A stretch of 46,625 bases of DNA from Coprinus comatus. Taxonomy: Eukaryota; Basidiomycota; Agaricomycetes; Agaricales; Agaricaceae. Made by a program: the position numbers and the translations under genes. A model generated the notes under the pieces. That model was not told the DNA's origin. It made no database searches and was given only the letters and a program-made list of their open reading frames with translations. Positions 9,665 through 21,589 of the stretch are shown piece by piece (the stretch's first letter is position 1; each line of letters starts with the position of its first letter). The DNA is taken from positions 1-46,625 of the forward strand of contig JAWPGT010000129.1 in the NCBI GenBank assembly GCA_034638255.1, given 5' to 3'.

Positions 9665-11323
9665 TGTCAGGATTGCTCTAGACAGTCCCTAAGGTCAGCA
9701 CTTCTGTGAGTTGTGGTTGGACATTATCTGTTGATTGGGACTTGTACATGATTTGCGATCTTTGTGACATCACAGTGTCACGTCACACATAGCTGAAGCG
9801 TCCTGCAGACACATGAAGACTCTCTAGTCTAATACAAGTGTCTGCAGGTGAGTAATAATAATGTTATCCTATAGTCTAGTCTAATACAAGTGTCTGCAGT
9901 ACTTGCTTAATATCTCACTCATTTCTTGACCAATTCCTTTCATTCCTTCGTCGTCACGTCCGTCTCGTCGCATCAGGACTTTGCGCAATTCCTTCAGACT
10001 CCTTGGACCTCCTTGGACCTCCTTGAAGGTGGCCCCAAGGAAGTTCAAGGAGTCTGAAGGAAATCTCAAGTAACATGATTATTTTCACATTTCTCCTTGG
10101 ATTGCCTTGGGGGAGCCTGCCCAAGGAACTCCAAGTAGGTCCCTCTACCTTCAGGAAGCTTGGAACTACTTGAGCATCACATGGGAACACATTTAGAAGC
10201 TTTGAAATAATATAATATAATATATTCTTAATCATTTTTTCAAGAGTAGTAGGAGTTAAAAAAAGAAATATGTATTATGAATCTAATCTAATACAAGTGT
10301 AATAATATAATAGCTAAACTACTAATAAACGTGAAGAGATTTCGGAACAATATTATCAGTAAAGGTGAATTTATTGTAGATAAAAATAATCAACTTACAT
10401 GAAATTATAAGGAATCCATCATAGCACACCGAGTTCTTCACCAAGTCGCGCGTAAATACTCGCATTCAAAAGCTGTAATCAATAGCATTCTGTAGCACCT
10501 AAGAACGCGAAAAACACGAAGATATGGGTATGTTAAAGGGGAATGTATGTTGAAAGTATATAAAAATGAGAGAACTTACTTTTACCCAATGAATACCCCA
10601 CCATATCACGTCGTTCTACCCTCTATCAATTCGTCTCTTCAATGCGGTGCCAACGAGCCTAAAATCGTGGTGTATGACGCGAAATTGATTGTGTTAGTGG
10701 TCTTGACATCTGATGGTTGTGAAGTGGGGAGTGTGACAGGGCCTGTGTTTGGTGTGTTGTGGGTGGGGAGGGGTAGGCCAGGCTACACAAGCCAAGAGTT
10801 GAGTAGGAAGGTCATAGGTGTGGGGTTGAGTATTTCGTCAGGGGGATTGGAAGGGATGGGGGAAGACAGAGGCAGTAACATCAGTATGTGATGTGTCCAT
10901 GTTCACATTGTCACATGATCACATATTTTCAAAATTTCGTGAAGTCCAAATTACAGAATGTTCCTCAAGGGTGTCACACCTTCAAATCTTGGCTTCCTGG
11001 CACGTTCTTGGGCTCTACAGAACCGCACAAATGACGCCTATTCAATAGTACTAATTATATAGCCCCACGACGTGTACCCATTGCACAATTGTCAATTTAT
11101 TGATTTCCCTACTGTGATGCTACTTAATAATAATAATTCTCAAAGTATATTTGGTTGGCACTTGGGAGAACTTGAATTTCCTTGTTGAAAATTTTTTCCT
11201 TGGAGCTCCTTGGGGCATTATTCACCAAGGTACTACAAGGAGTATAAGCTTGAAAAGGAAGCTCAAGTAGCCCAAAGGAAATGCACAAAGTCCTGATGCG
11301 TCCTCTACGTTCCTGCGCTTACA
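9665..11323 (+). repeat. Solo LTR of the copia-2 family, split by a TIR element
   Basis: Parts 9665-9970 and 11301-11323 together make 329 bp, matching the reverse complement of the copia-2 LTR at 22710-23038. The flanks are GCGAG (9660-9664) and GCGAG (11324-11328), a perfect 5-bp target duplication. This is a normal insertion reduced to one LTR, which was later interrupted at 9970. Confidence 0.92.
9971..11298. mobile_element. Non-autonomous TIR element (TIR-1), 1328 bp
   Basis: Inserted in the solo LTR, so its borders are exact. The ends are CATCAGGACTTTGCGCA and its inverse TGCACAAAGTCCTGATG, extending to ~24 bp of imperfect TIR. The duplicated target is 2 bp (CG at 9969-9970 and 11299-11300), proved by the uninterrupted LTR sequence elsewhere. 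Many CCTTGG/CCAAGG motifs lie near both ends, with a hairpin near the left end (CCTTCAGACTCCTTG and its inverse, 9991-10063). No transposase is seen; a weak ORF at 10547-10891 has no recognisable motif. It shares internal sequence with 27337-29341. The superfamily is not assigned: a 2-bp duplication fits some CACTA/CMC-like groups, but the ends are not CACTA. Confidence 0.85.
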
Positions 11324-11567
11324 GCGAGGGCCCGGTGTTGTCACAACCTCAGGAGTACACCATTCATGAAGAATGGCGGAGCTTTACTGGTGAACATGGT
11401 GGTATAAACTAAGGAGAAAATTTACACTGTGTTACATTAAATACCACTACCCGTTTCCCACACAGCTATGAGGCTGGCCCCACACGGTCTTCTTCAGCCT
11501 GACATGTATGATGAGTACATGCCACCAGATACATGTACATCAACAAGTTTGCAACATTGTATGTAAC

Positions 11568-12094
11568 TGTTACGGTTTCATATTTATCACGACTAATCAT
11601 TAGAACTAATGATGGACGATAGTGTACTTTCTCTTCTCATTTCACATAGCCTTGGACTACTGTTTCATATAGCCTCAGACTAGTACTTTCTACAGACTTC
11701 CACTTGTCGTTTCACTCACTGTTTCAGCTGTAGATAGTTTCACCCTCCTGTCTCACATGTATCAAGCATAGCCTACAACCTGTACTCGTAGTTGTATAAA
11801 TACATGGACAGCGACAGAGATTAAGCTCAGCTTAATACTCGTTGTCTCTCTCGTTCTACTTGCTATCATTGTTCCGCCTCTACTTTGATAACCCCAGAAC
11901 TCGGAGTCAGCTCTAACTCTTGCACGAACGGCTTACTAGTAAGGAACACCTGTGATCTACAGTCTGAGTACTGTGGAGGTCGTCCCCCGAAAGTAGTCTC
12001 AGTAAGAGTAGACGTTCTCCTCCTACGAGCACCTTGAAGAGGTCCATCGTAGCATCGTCTATACCGAAACGGAGGTATAGGCAAGATCATAACA
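11568..12094 (+). repeat. Solo LTR of the gypsy-1 family
   Basis: A 527-bp copy of the gypsy-1 LTR in opposite orientation, starting TGTTACGG and ending ATAACA. It is flanked by GTAAC (11563-11567) and GTAAC (12095-12099), a perfect 5-bp target duplication. Several substitutions and small indels relative to 8344-8873 show that it is older than gypsy-1. Confidence 0.95.
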
Positions 12095-12099
12095 GTAAC

Positions 12100-12680
12100 T
12101 GAGGCAATCATGTATCATGTATGCCAGTTCCGAACCATAATGACCATATCAACTTTACTGCTTTGTGTAGCCCTGCGTAGCCTCTACCTGCCCGATGCCT
12201 GGTATTACTAGGGTATACGTTCGTTAATCAAATCCGTGTGGGATTCCGAGATTACTGATGGCATTATGAGCAGGTGGTTTTGCGTGTATTTATTTCTTTC
12301 CAACTAATGAGTACACTGAGAGGGTGCCGTTCAATGATGTTTAAAACACTGTCGGTTCAGATCAAAAATATTTAATTGCAACCGGTTACGCTCCCACACA
12401 AACTTAACAAGAATCAAGATTATCTTACAAAAACATTAAAACATTTAAAATACCCCAAGAAACCAAATATCTGGCACCAACTTCGACTTCAATATTCAAT
12501 GGTAACACCGGCGTTAATATTCCTTCAAAAGTAGAACATTTTATTTCACAAACCATCCACAATTTCAAACATGCAAATACGCCATCAGCGCTACATACAC
12601 GCTTAACATTTGATGCTATCCTTACCGTGAGAGACCATGTGATTACAAATTAAATAAGTACATTTAATTACTCTTTCCCA
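12100..12680. other. Intergenic, no gene seen
   Basis: No ORF with recognisable motifs. It may contain the upstream region of the F-box gene that follows. Confidence 0.5.
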
Positions 12681-14363
12681 ATGACTATGGGCGTTGCCTC
12701 AGTACTACATCGCATCTATACTCTCATAATTCTATTATTGCACAATCCTGGTTTATTTGCTTTCCACATATCCGACTTCATCCATAGACTTGTATATTGC
12801 CCAACAACCATTTACAGTTTGCCTTCAGAGCTACTGGAAGAAATCGCATCAAACCTAGACTTCGATGGAATTTTGTGTTTACACTGGGTATGCAGGATTA
12901 ATTGCAATGGTAGGATAATATTAATTACGTCCCAATAGACCAGCAAAAGGCTACGCGACGCGACAGATTCTCGTTGAGTTTGGTCAACTCTTGGCGCCAA
13001 ATATGTTACGCACTACCATAACCTTCCACGCCCTGCTACTGTCCGATTTATTGAGGATTTGACAACTGAAGAGCTTTGTAGATGGGTATATGCACGTCTT
13101 GCCTTGGATAAACTCTGGAAAAAACCAATACTTCTCCATCCTCGTGGCAGATTCTTCAAAATAAAGTTTCCTGTCTTCTCCAAAAGGTTTTTTCTCGTTC
13201 CCGGTGGCAGATGGTTGATATTTCAACACTCCGCTAATCACTTTGGCTATGTGGATCTCAATGGCAATAGACCTGTGTTAACCAGTACACTTGTCACTCC
13301 TTCGAAAAAGATCAAGGAACCCGGAGGTCAGTTGTTCACAACCGAACGGTTTGTTAGTCGAAGTCGGCCTATGCTTGAAATATATATAGCAATCTGTCCC
13401 ATACACAGTCGTACGTACTTGATTATATTTTTGATGTCAGCATTAAAGCATTTAAGCAGAAGAACGCAGTCGAACAACAGGTTGGCTCCGGATTCACAAA
13501 ATTACGATCATTGGACAGGGGAGTACTGCCTGCCCACATGAAGAGAGTACCACACATATCCCCTGTCTTGTCATAGGTGCAAGGGTCACTAGTATTGACA
13601 TTGGGGATAATGTTGTGATCCGTGCGCTTTTGGGTGGGGGACAACAGTGGTTCGAAGCATTCCGGTGGAGAGATTGTTCTTCGACAGACATTGTGATTTC
13701 CACGTTCAAGCTGCCACCTGGATCTCGAGCGAAGGTAAGCAGTTAGTCACAAGACATACAATCCCTAACATGCCCTAGTATTTTGCACGGCTGATCGGGG
13801 ACGATTACACCCTTGTTGAATACCCCGACTGTATAGGCCTGTTTCGAATCCCACCTTTCCAACGTATTGCAATTGATTGGGACCCGAGGGATAGCTGCAA
13901 CCTGAACCACCCAGTTGTGAATCCGTTCTGGGTATATGAATTCAATCAAGTACCACATTATGTCTGTGTAGAAGTATCTTGGATCTTCTATGGTGAAGCA
14001 TATCAAGTGGTAATCAACGCGAGAGACTTCTTGATTGGAATTTCAATTTCTTCTCTCTCCAATATTACAACTCAATTCACAATATCTCCAAATCCAATCA
14101 GTTACGAACAGAGCATTGGCAATTTCAAAGCCTGTATTTTTCATGCCGATGGTACGACAAATCAAGTTTCATTTGGTGAAGATTTCGGATGTTGTCCTTG
14201 TAACCGTCGTGGTCCATATGAAAAAAGTGTTCATGTGAGCAGTCGGGAACCTAAAAAGGATTATACGATCCCATTCTTTGATGAAGAGACTGGGAGGTGT
14301 GTGCTTGTTGAGGATGCAGGTATTCGTGTTGGTGACTTTATTCCTCGTGAGCATCTACCTTAG
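12681..14363 (+). pseudogene. F-box protein gene with a premature TGA
   Basis: F-box proteins link substrates to SCF ubiquitin ligases. The F-box reads LPSELLEEIASNLDFDGIL, followed after a 51-nt intron (12888-12938, GTATGC...AATAG) by TSKRLRDATDSR, then TGA at 12975-12977, then VWSTLGAKY in the same frame. The paralogous copy at 30787-31110 has CGA at this codon. Downstream the frame continues with FLVPGGRWL, as in agaricomycete F-box proteins with a propeller-like C-terminal half. A later exon ends at 13734 (WFEAFRWRD before a GTAAGC donor), and the last exon runs 13779-14363, ending in TAG. The exons between about 13400 and 13600 could not be joined with certainty, so further damage there is possible. 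The first-exon start is tentative. Confidence 0.7.
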
Positions 14364-14648
14364 AATATCAGGGTCTAATAAATTTACATATATCACTACA
14401 TTCTAATTTACTCCACTTGATATTATACTATGTTATACTTGAGTAAATGATCTGCGGGTCAAAATGATACAGTCCTATAGTGGATATGATCTGATCTCGC
14501 CTTGAGTATTAAGCGATGCTTGCTTTCTCCAGGTTATCGCACATAAATCAATCTTTGCCTTCCTCGGACAAAGGGGAACGTGTCCGTCCTTTATCACAAC
14601 TACACTACATCACTCCCCCCAGCCCTTTCCGCAGTCCTACTACTCACA

Positions 14649-16910
14649 ATGGTGGTCCGGAGGAGTCACACTAGAAGGGTGAAGGCTCTGAACTCGAACC
14701 CGGCCGCTAGCTGTCCAAGAAACAAAACCAAAATATCGTCTTTGAAGAAGCAACAGGACGCCACTCCAATGTTTGATATGGCTGGGGCGATACAACAAGT
14801 TAAAGAAATTTGCAATACATGCAAATATCTAATAGTAAAGGCAGAAAAGCTCATACAAAATATAGAGCAAGCTAAGCACGAAGAAAAGACTGCCACTAAT
14901 GCTCAACAGGCCTCCGAGCCAAATACAGTGACTAAACAGAGTCCTAGGAGACGCTTGAAAGGTCCAACTAGGGTTGAGAAAATAGGTAAGAACTACCCAA
15001 TACTCTACAAGTCGAATAAGAACATACTTAATTAGCACAAGATATACTTCACAGCAGATTAGCAACATATCTGATGGAGAGTAAGAAGGCTGGGGATACT
15101 AAGTGGAATACGGAAATATTTGATTTCTTCCATAAGGATTTCAGTACCAACATGACGGATCTGGATAAACAGCTCTTCACTGCATGTAGTAAGTTCAGTA
15201 GTATATCTTAGTGCTGAGATTCTGTGCGAATGACTCTTATTGGATAGTTGGCCGAGGATCCACTGCAACTCCTGACCTGTCAGCCCTTATGTTCAAACCA
15301 TCCTTCTTTGGGAATATATCCCTTGAAGCCGACGATTGTGACGAAGAGAAAAATGTAGATGCGGAGAGAGGAGAGAAAGGGGGAGAAGAAGAAACAGATG
15401 TTAAAAGGGAGAATAAGGAGGAGGAGGAGGAGGAGGAGGAGGGAGAGGAGGGGGAGGAGAAAGAGGACTTGCTATCTAATGTCACATGCGAATTGAACCA
15501 AAAATTGATTCCGTCACTGGAAAGCATCAGTCAAAATTTATCGCCATTTACAAAAAGCATTGAAGGTGAAGATCGGGGCTTGGTAGAAGTACGTCTGAAT
15601 TATTCACTATATTTAAATTGTGTTGCTGACTTGCTGGCCCCAACTTAGTCAGCCTCACTACCACCCAGTGAGTTGAATATAACTCTTTCAGCGATATCAG
15701 AAAAAGAGTATCCTCGGTTGAACATCCACAAGTTAAACATTGATGAGTCAAATTGCACTGCACACCTTGTTACACAAGTTCTCTCAAATCTTTCACCACA
15801 ACTCGTATCCAAGACTTCTAAATGGAATAAATGGTTAGATCATACATTAACAAGATGTCATATAATCATGACTTACATGTGGAATAAAGCAGTGAGTAAA
15901 TCTTAGCCGTTTGTGGGATTCAAAGAGGTTAAACCAAGTCTTTGTAGTCTGAATCAAGCTCCCGTCTCCTCATAAACGAGATGATTCTGTATCTCTTGGT
16001 TTCTTGTTCTCTTACGGAGATCGATGACAACGAAGACCATGAGGTTGGGTTCGCTATTACGGAGTTTATCCTTGGAATGGCTGCCAGTCGCAACACAGCA
16101 GTGAGTTATCAGAGTTGGTATGTGCTATTGATAGTACTTAAATACCTTCCAAAGGGCAGTTTAATTACAGTCATCAACGGTTACTTCACAACCAAAATAT
16201 CCGGGTCTATTGATTATTTGACCATTAGGGTTTCTGATGTTGAAACTGCGATAGGTTTGAAGCAGGTTTTGTCTGAGCAAAAAATCACAAGCACGACTGC
16301 ATGGTATAGGCGTATTATTAACTACTTTCTGGAGCTAAAGGGTAGACAAACCCACCACCAGTATCTCATCATGGAAGCCAAGTCTGTAGTAGGGGAACTC
16401 AGAGGTCACTTGCCACAAGTTGTCGCTCAAACTTTGTGCTTGTAAGAAATTATTCCGCATCCATCTGTCAGAGCCTAACCTTGATTTATCAGTGCACAAG
16501 AGTTATCAGAAAACCAAACAGAAGTTATTTGTCCTTTTATTCTGACTTCGGGAATTGATTGGATATTCGGAGCGTTGAAGTGTGATCCATCGGGAGAAGC
16601 AGTTTTCTGGGCATCAGAATGCCTATCTTCCAAATACACACACGGATCAATGTTACTTGTAGGTGAACTTGTGAAACAATGGGTATGGGAGCTCGAATTC
16701 CTCATTCTACACTCGGAAATTCTAACTAACCAGCCAAATATAGATTACGCAACAATCCGAGGTCATATGGAATTACAAAGATGGAAGGAATGGTGGTGTT
16801 GTGCGTGCTGCAAACCAGATTTGACGCAAGCCCGAACTCCATATATCAATCTAGTTGGAGCTAAAAAATCAGTGTATATTACGTTGTCTAATAACTGCTT
16901 GAACATATAA
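14649..16910 (+). CDS. Intact six-exon gene, unknown function (659 aa)
   Basis: The exons are 14649-14985, 15042-15188, 15248-15588, 15649-15891, 15948-16441 and 16493-16910. All junctions are GT-AG with 51-60 nt introns, the phases match throughout, and the total is 1980 nt. The N-terminus (starting MVVRRSHTRR) is basic and is followed by a helical segment around residues 40-85. Exon 3 has a strongly acidic Glu run (about 15418-15466). The C-terminal ~300 residues look globular and end with a Trp/Cys-rich segment (WKEWWCCACCKPDL). No signal peptide or membrane helix is seen. I do not recognise the family; the clean exon structure argues for selection on the protein. It lies between a dead F-box gene and copia-1. 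Confidence 0.8.
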
Positions 16911-16917
16911 TTAAAAT

Positions 16918-16994
16918 TCGTTGGTGATGACAGTTTTGTCCATGGCTTTTGTGTGGGGGAGAAAGGTGGTTTGAAGCTTTCCGGTGGAGAGAGA
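16918..16994 (+). pseudogene. Fragment of a second F-box gene, cut off by copia-1
   Basis: About 75 bp resemble 13605-13676 of the F-box pseudogene (WFEAFRWR region; the last ~23 bases differ at only two positions). The match stops exactly at the copia-1 LTR at 16995. It has a frame slip relative to the better copy, so it is a relic. Confidence 0.6.
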
Positions 16995-17233
16995 TGTTAA
17001 AACAAGAGCGTAGTGTATGAAACATGGGTAGGTACAACTCTGGACTTACTGAGGGTGTTGGTTGTTAGTAGAAAAGGAACTGAAGTATATAATGCAGGAG
17101 TACAATCTTATATACATATTTACAGTGGTCCGTGTGAGAATATACTAGGTCACATGATATAGATCATGAAGATATATTTGTCAAGTGTGATGCCATACGA
17201 GAATGTCATTGTAGAACTAATAATAGTTCAACA
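16995..17233 (-). repeat. 3' LTR of copia-1 (239 bp)
   Basis: On the minus strand it begins TGTTGAACTATT and ends TTTTAACA, giving TGTT/AACA termini. It follows the polypurine tract directly. Confidence 0.75.
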
Positions 17234-17269
17234 CTCCCCTGAATACGAATATGGCAGCTATGAAGCGCC

Positions 17270-20200
17270 CTATGTTGGGACCATATTATTTGAGTGCTTG
17301 GCAGCGCTATATGTGGGATTAGAAAACTCCAACCCATAATAGTTATCACGGAAGTATTCAAACTTCACACGTCCGAGATTCTTTGTGAGAAGATCTGCAG
17401 GGTTCTCAGTGCCTGGGATAAAATAGAGCTGAACCTTCTTTTCATCAATTACTTGACGAATGAAGTGGAAAATGATGTCTATGTGTTTTGATCTCTTTTC
17501 AACTGCAGGGTTTTGCGCGATAAAGAGAGAGCCCATATTGTCTCCACAAATATCCATTGGTTCATTATTGTGTAAACCAAGTTCAGTCATTAGGCTTCTG
17601 ATCCAGATGGACTGACGACTACAATCGGAAATAGCCATGTATTCAGCCTCTGTGGATGATAACGCAATAGTCTTCTGTGATCGACTAACCCAGGCTACCA
17701 GGCAGGATGCAACAGTGGACAGATAACCAGTTTGGGATCTTCGAGTAGAAGGATCACTAGCCCAATCAGAATCACTGTAAGCAATGAAACCCTCATTACC
17801 AGAACCATCAAGCGTCATTTGGTATTCCCGAGTCACTAGTAGGTATCTGCAAATGTAGAGAGCTCTATGCAAAGGTTCTTCTGTAGGGTTATGAGAATGT
17901 TGACTTAGCTTAGTCACAGCGAACGAGATGTCTGGATGCGTGCCAATAGCAATGTACAACAGTGATCTGATCACCTGTTGGTACCTAGAACGGATGGAGG
18001 AGTTGATTGGCTTGTTGTTAGGAACTGGATAGTACCCTTCTGGCAGCGGAGTTCGCGCCAGCTTGGTATCATGGTCAGAGCCAGTGATTTTAAACCTTTC
18101 CAGGATCTTTTCTAAATAAGCACATTGATCAAGATAGATCTTTCGATTTGCTCGATCTCTCCTGATGCACATACTGAGAAATTCTTTGACTTCTCCAAGG
18201 TCATGGCATTCCCACTTTTTCATGAACTCTCCTTTAAGCTTTTTAAGCAGGGTGGAGTCATTTCCCATGAAAAGTATGTCGTCAACATACATGACAGCAA
18301 TGACAAACTTGCCATCTTTTCAACAATATATATAAATACCAGCATCGGATTCACATCGCTTGAAGCCTAGTTGGTTCATGGAAGATGCCATCTCCTTCCA
18401 CCAGGCCAAGCCAGCTTGTTTAAGGCCATACAATGCATGTCATAACCTCCAGACCAAATGTTCCTTTCCCTTAAGTTTGAAACCTTCGGGTTGATCCATA
18501 TAGATTTCTTCATCCAGTTTGCCATAGAGATATGCTGTCTTTACATCGACAGACTCAATGTCCCAGTCTTCAAGGGCGGCTAACCCGAGCAGGATTCGAG
18601 TGGACTCATATCATACTACTGGAGAAAATAATTCATCAAAGTCGATGCCCTCGACTTGAGAAAATCCTTTAGCAACTAGTCTAGCACGTTTGCGACTGTC
18701 ACTTTTTTCATTAAAGACCCATCTATTTTTTATGGTTTTCCTTCCTTCCGGAAGTTTCACCAACTCATAAACTTCTCACTTTTTAAGTGCTGCTAGTTCT
18801 TCAAGACAAGCTTCGTGCCAGTGTTTACGTTCCTCCAGATTCAATTTTACAAGATCACAGAATTGCTCAGGAACTGTAGTTGAACTCGCTTTTGCCAATA
18901 AAAAGTTCATCAATTCTAACCCCCCTTCCTTAGTAATCCGTTGAATCTTACAATCTGTGTCTTCTTCCATTGCGTCAGGTTGTTGTTCCCTTGCATATTG
19001 CTGTGAGGCATCCTTGTGTTGTCTGCGTATTTCATCGTGACATTCTCGGACTTCCGCGGGCGAAATAGGACGTGGATCTGCTTTAGGGCGATCTCTTTGA
19101 TTTTGGATTCTGAAATCGTGACCACAGAGACGAACTCTCCCCTGAGGTGGTGGAGGTTCATTGTGATTATAGTCTTGTAGGATCTCAGATGGATGTGTTC
19201 TCTCCCCATAAATGTTACCTTCTCTAAAAGGAACAAACTTTTCTCAGCCAGAATGGCGAGGTAAAGGTTCGACTGGTCTAGGAGGTCACTCAGGTGATGG
19301 AGAAATGGGACGGGTGGAGTCAGATCGAGGAGCAGGGCTCGGACTCGGTTGACGAATAGGTGATTTGGGATCAGCATATGATAACGTGTCATCATCATCT
19401 TCATCAGTGACTTCCTCTACTGTTGTTTTCCTGGGAGCGGGTGTTAGGTTTTTCCCAGATATCTCCTTATCTTATCCATCTTTCCTAATCACTCCACTTA
19501 TCTTATCCTGATGTTCTGGACTCTTTCATAATGTTCTTTTCCCTTATTATGTTACTTACATATTCCCTTTGTGTGCTGGCAAGGGTCCTTATTGTTCTCC
19601 CCTTTTGGTTGTTCTTTGTTCTGGTAGATATATAAGTCCCTCATGTCTTAGCCAAACCATCCAATCAATTCCCTTCTTTCTGTGTCTGTGTCTGTGTCTG
19701 AGCTTAACTCTCTCTCAACTTCACTCTCATTCTCAACATCACTCTCTACCATTCTGACAGCAGGTTTACTCGGACCGGGAACAGGAGGTTTTTGAGAAGT
19801 AGATGGTCCGGGAATCGGACCTTGCAGTCTAGGCGGTAACAGTGTTCTATCACTGTCATCTTGTCGAGATGTGTCCATAGGATCATCAGGATAAAGATCA
19901 GGTGTAGTATCCTCGTCATCTTTGTCAGATGCCAGAGGAGGAGGATTTATTTTGGGGTTTTTTGTAGAACTGGAGTCCTTACGTTTTTCGTGATCTGGCT
20001 TACATTTGGGATACCAGCCCTTGTCGAAAATAGCTGTTTTCGCAGTATAAATAACATTTGCCTTCTGATGTCGCATAAATGTATAGTTTGCACCAGCATA
20101 ACCAAGGAAGATCATTATTTCAGATCTGGGTGACAATTTGTCATCACGCAATTCCTTGGGAATGAAAATGTAAGCTGCACAGCCAAACACGTGAAGACCA

Positions 20201-21246
20201 GATAGATCTGGCTTCTTCTCTGTTACCATTTCAGTGGGAGTTTTCCATTCAAGACGTTTGATGGGAGTTCTATTATAGCAATGAACTGCCGTGTTAAGGG
20301 CAAATTCCCACCAAGAATCCGATAAGCATGCAGTAAGTCGCATGGCCTGCACCTTTTCCTGAAGTGTGCGGTTCAGTCTTTCTGCTCTACCATTCTGCTG
20401 GTGAATATGTGGTGCAGACGTCTCATGTACTATCCCTTTTGAGTAAAGGAATTCCTCAAATTTCTTAGAGACATATTCTCTGCCATTGTCGGTCTGGATA
20501 CACTTAATCGTGTTACCGAATTGTTTTTCCTCAAAGGCACAGAATCTTTCAAGTGCCATCAAGGCATCAGATTTGGCTCGTAGGAGGAGGATCCAGGCGT
20601 GACTTGAATAGTCGTCATAGAACGTCATTGCCCACTTGTACTTGTGGTATGAGGCAACGGGGAATTCTAGAAGATCACTGTGGATCAATTCTAAAAATGA
20701 CTTCGCTCGTGTCGAAGAAGGTTGATGTGTGTCATCTGACATTTTGCCACGCGTACAACCATCACAAACTTGACTAGAGATAGGAATGTCGAACTCAGGT
20801 ACTTTTTCTGAGTGTTTTGGAAGTTGTCGCAATATTTCCTTTCCAGGATGCGCCAATCGACGGTGCCAAAGATCATAAACAGATAATTTAGATGTGCAAT
20901 AAGATAGCACCTGATTCACAGTATAGTGACGCACAATCCGAGTGTGAATGTGGTGGAGTGCATCTTCTAACTCTTTGAACACAGGTATGCGTGTAGCATG
21001 CATAAATAATTTTCCGTTTGAACAAAATATGTTGGTTCGCTTTAAATTAGACTCACTCCTCATTCCTTGCAGCCATAAGGCGCCAGGTGAAATGATTCTA
21101 GTGGAGAGAGATGCAATATAATAGACCAGATACAGTGGAGTTGTTCTTGTAACTCCGTCTACTTCATGTTGAAAGAGGACTTTCCCACGGCCAGTAATGC
21201 CAATGAGTTTGTCTGTAAGGGCAACCCAGGTCGGCGACAAGTGGCC
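17270..21246 (-). pseudogene. pol: copia-1 pol remnant: integrase, reverse transcriptase, RNase H
   Basis: The GAG-pre-integrase zinc region (LWHRRLAHPG, CDGCTRGK) and the integrase core are readable, with HSDL, TDNGREY and NGRAERLNRTL supplying D, D and E. The RT shows LVAKGFSQ, LYGLKQ and YVDD (near 18283). RNase H shows SDSDWASD, LSSTEAEY and SKHIDI. In-frame stops, all TGA, are at 18320-18322, 18440-18442, 18611-18613, 18776-18778, 19244-19246 and 19286-19288; several stand where copia proteins normally have Arg. The linker between integrase and RT is interrupted near 19443-19672. The N-terminal gag-protease part is absent, so the copy is dead. Confidence 0.9.
19443..19672. repeat. LTR-like insert in the copia-1 linker
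   Basis: About 230 bp interrupt the linker between integrase and RT. The insert begins TGTTAGGTTTTTCCC, ends CCATCCAATCA, and contains TATATAAG (19629-19636), as a solo LTR might. I found no convincing target duplication, so borders and identity are tentative. Confidence 0.35.
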
Positions 21247-21578
21247 TGACAACTAGCGAGGAATCCAAAGTTATATTTGATCGGAAACATATTACAGAGC
21301 AGATACAACATACCTAGCGAGGAATCCAAAGAGAAAGAGTTGGGGATTCACTTGCACAGGCTACACACAATATATACTACTATACAAACAGAGACACCAG
21401 CTATTGTCCAGAGGGATGTCATAACATGGACAATGGGAACAATGGGGGACGAGTCACGTGAGGGGGCAAGTCGTGAAAGCGTGAAGTCAGGAGGTGTTCC
21501 GATGGAAGTCGGAACATCAGAGGATCAGTCGGTAGTCGGTATGTCGGTGTAAGGGTTGGTGAGGACAGTCCCCTTACA
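21247..21578 (-). repeat. 3' LTR of gypsy-2 (332 bp)
   Basis: On the minus strand it runs from TGTAAGGGGACTG to AGTTGTCA, directly after the polypurine tract. It contains an 18-bp direct repeat, CTAGCGAGGAATCCAAAG (near 21251 and 21314). The outer border is inferred from the TG...CA ends and the start of copia-1 coding sequence. Confidence 0.6.
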
Positions 21579-21589
21579 TCTACCCCCCC

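Larger units (their letters stand above)
16995..21246 (-). mobile_element. Ty1/copia element (copia-1), 5'-truncated and decayed
   Basis: The minus-strand order is integrase, then RT, then RNase H, which is copia order, followed by a polypurine tract (AGGGGAG at 17234-17241) and a 239-bp 3' LTR. gag, protease and the 5' LTR are missing; the element ends abruptly at the gypsy-2 LTR (21247). A 5-bp flank AGAGA precedes the LTR, and its partner is lost. The coding region carries six in-frame TGA codons and an unrelated insert at ~19443-19672. Confidence 0.9.

Noticed and set aside
10547..10891. 114-codon ORF in the TIR-1 element
   Set aside because: No motif, low-complexity second half, and it overlaps a unit of the tandem-repeat family in inverse orientation.
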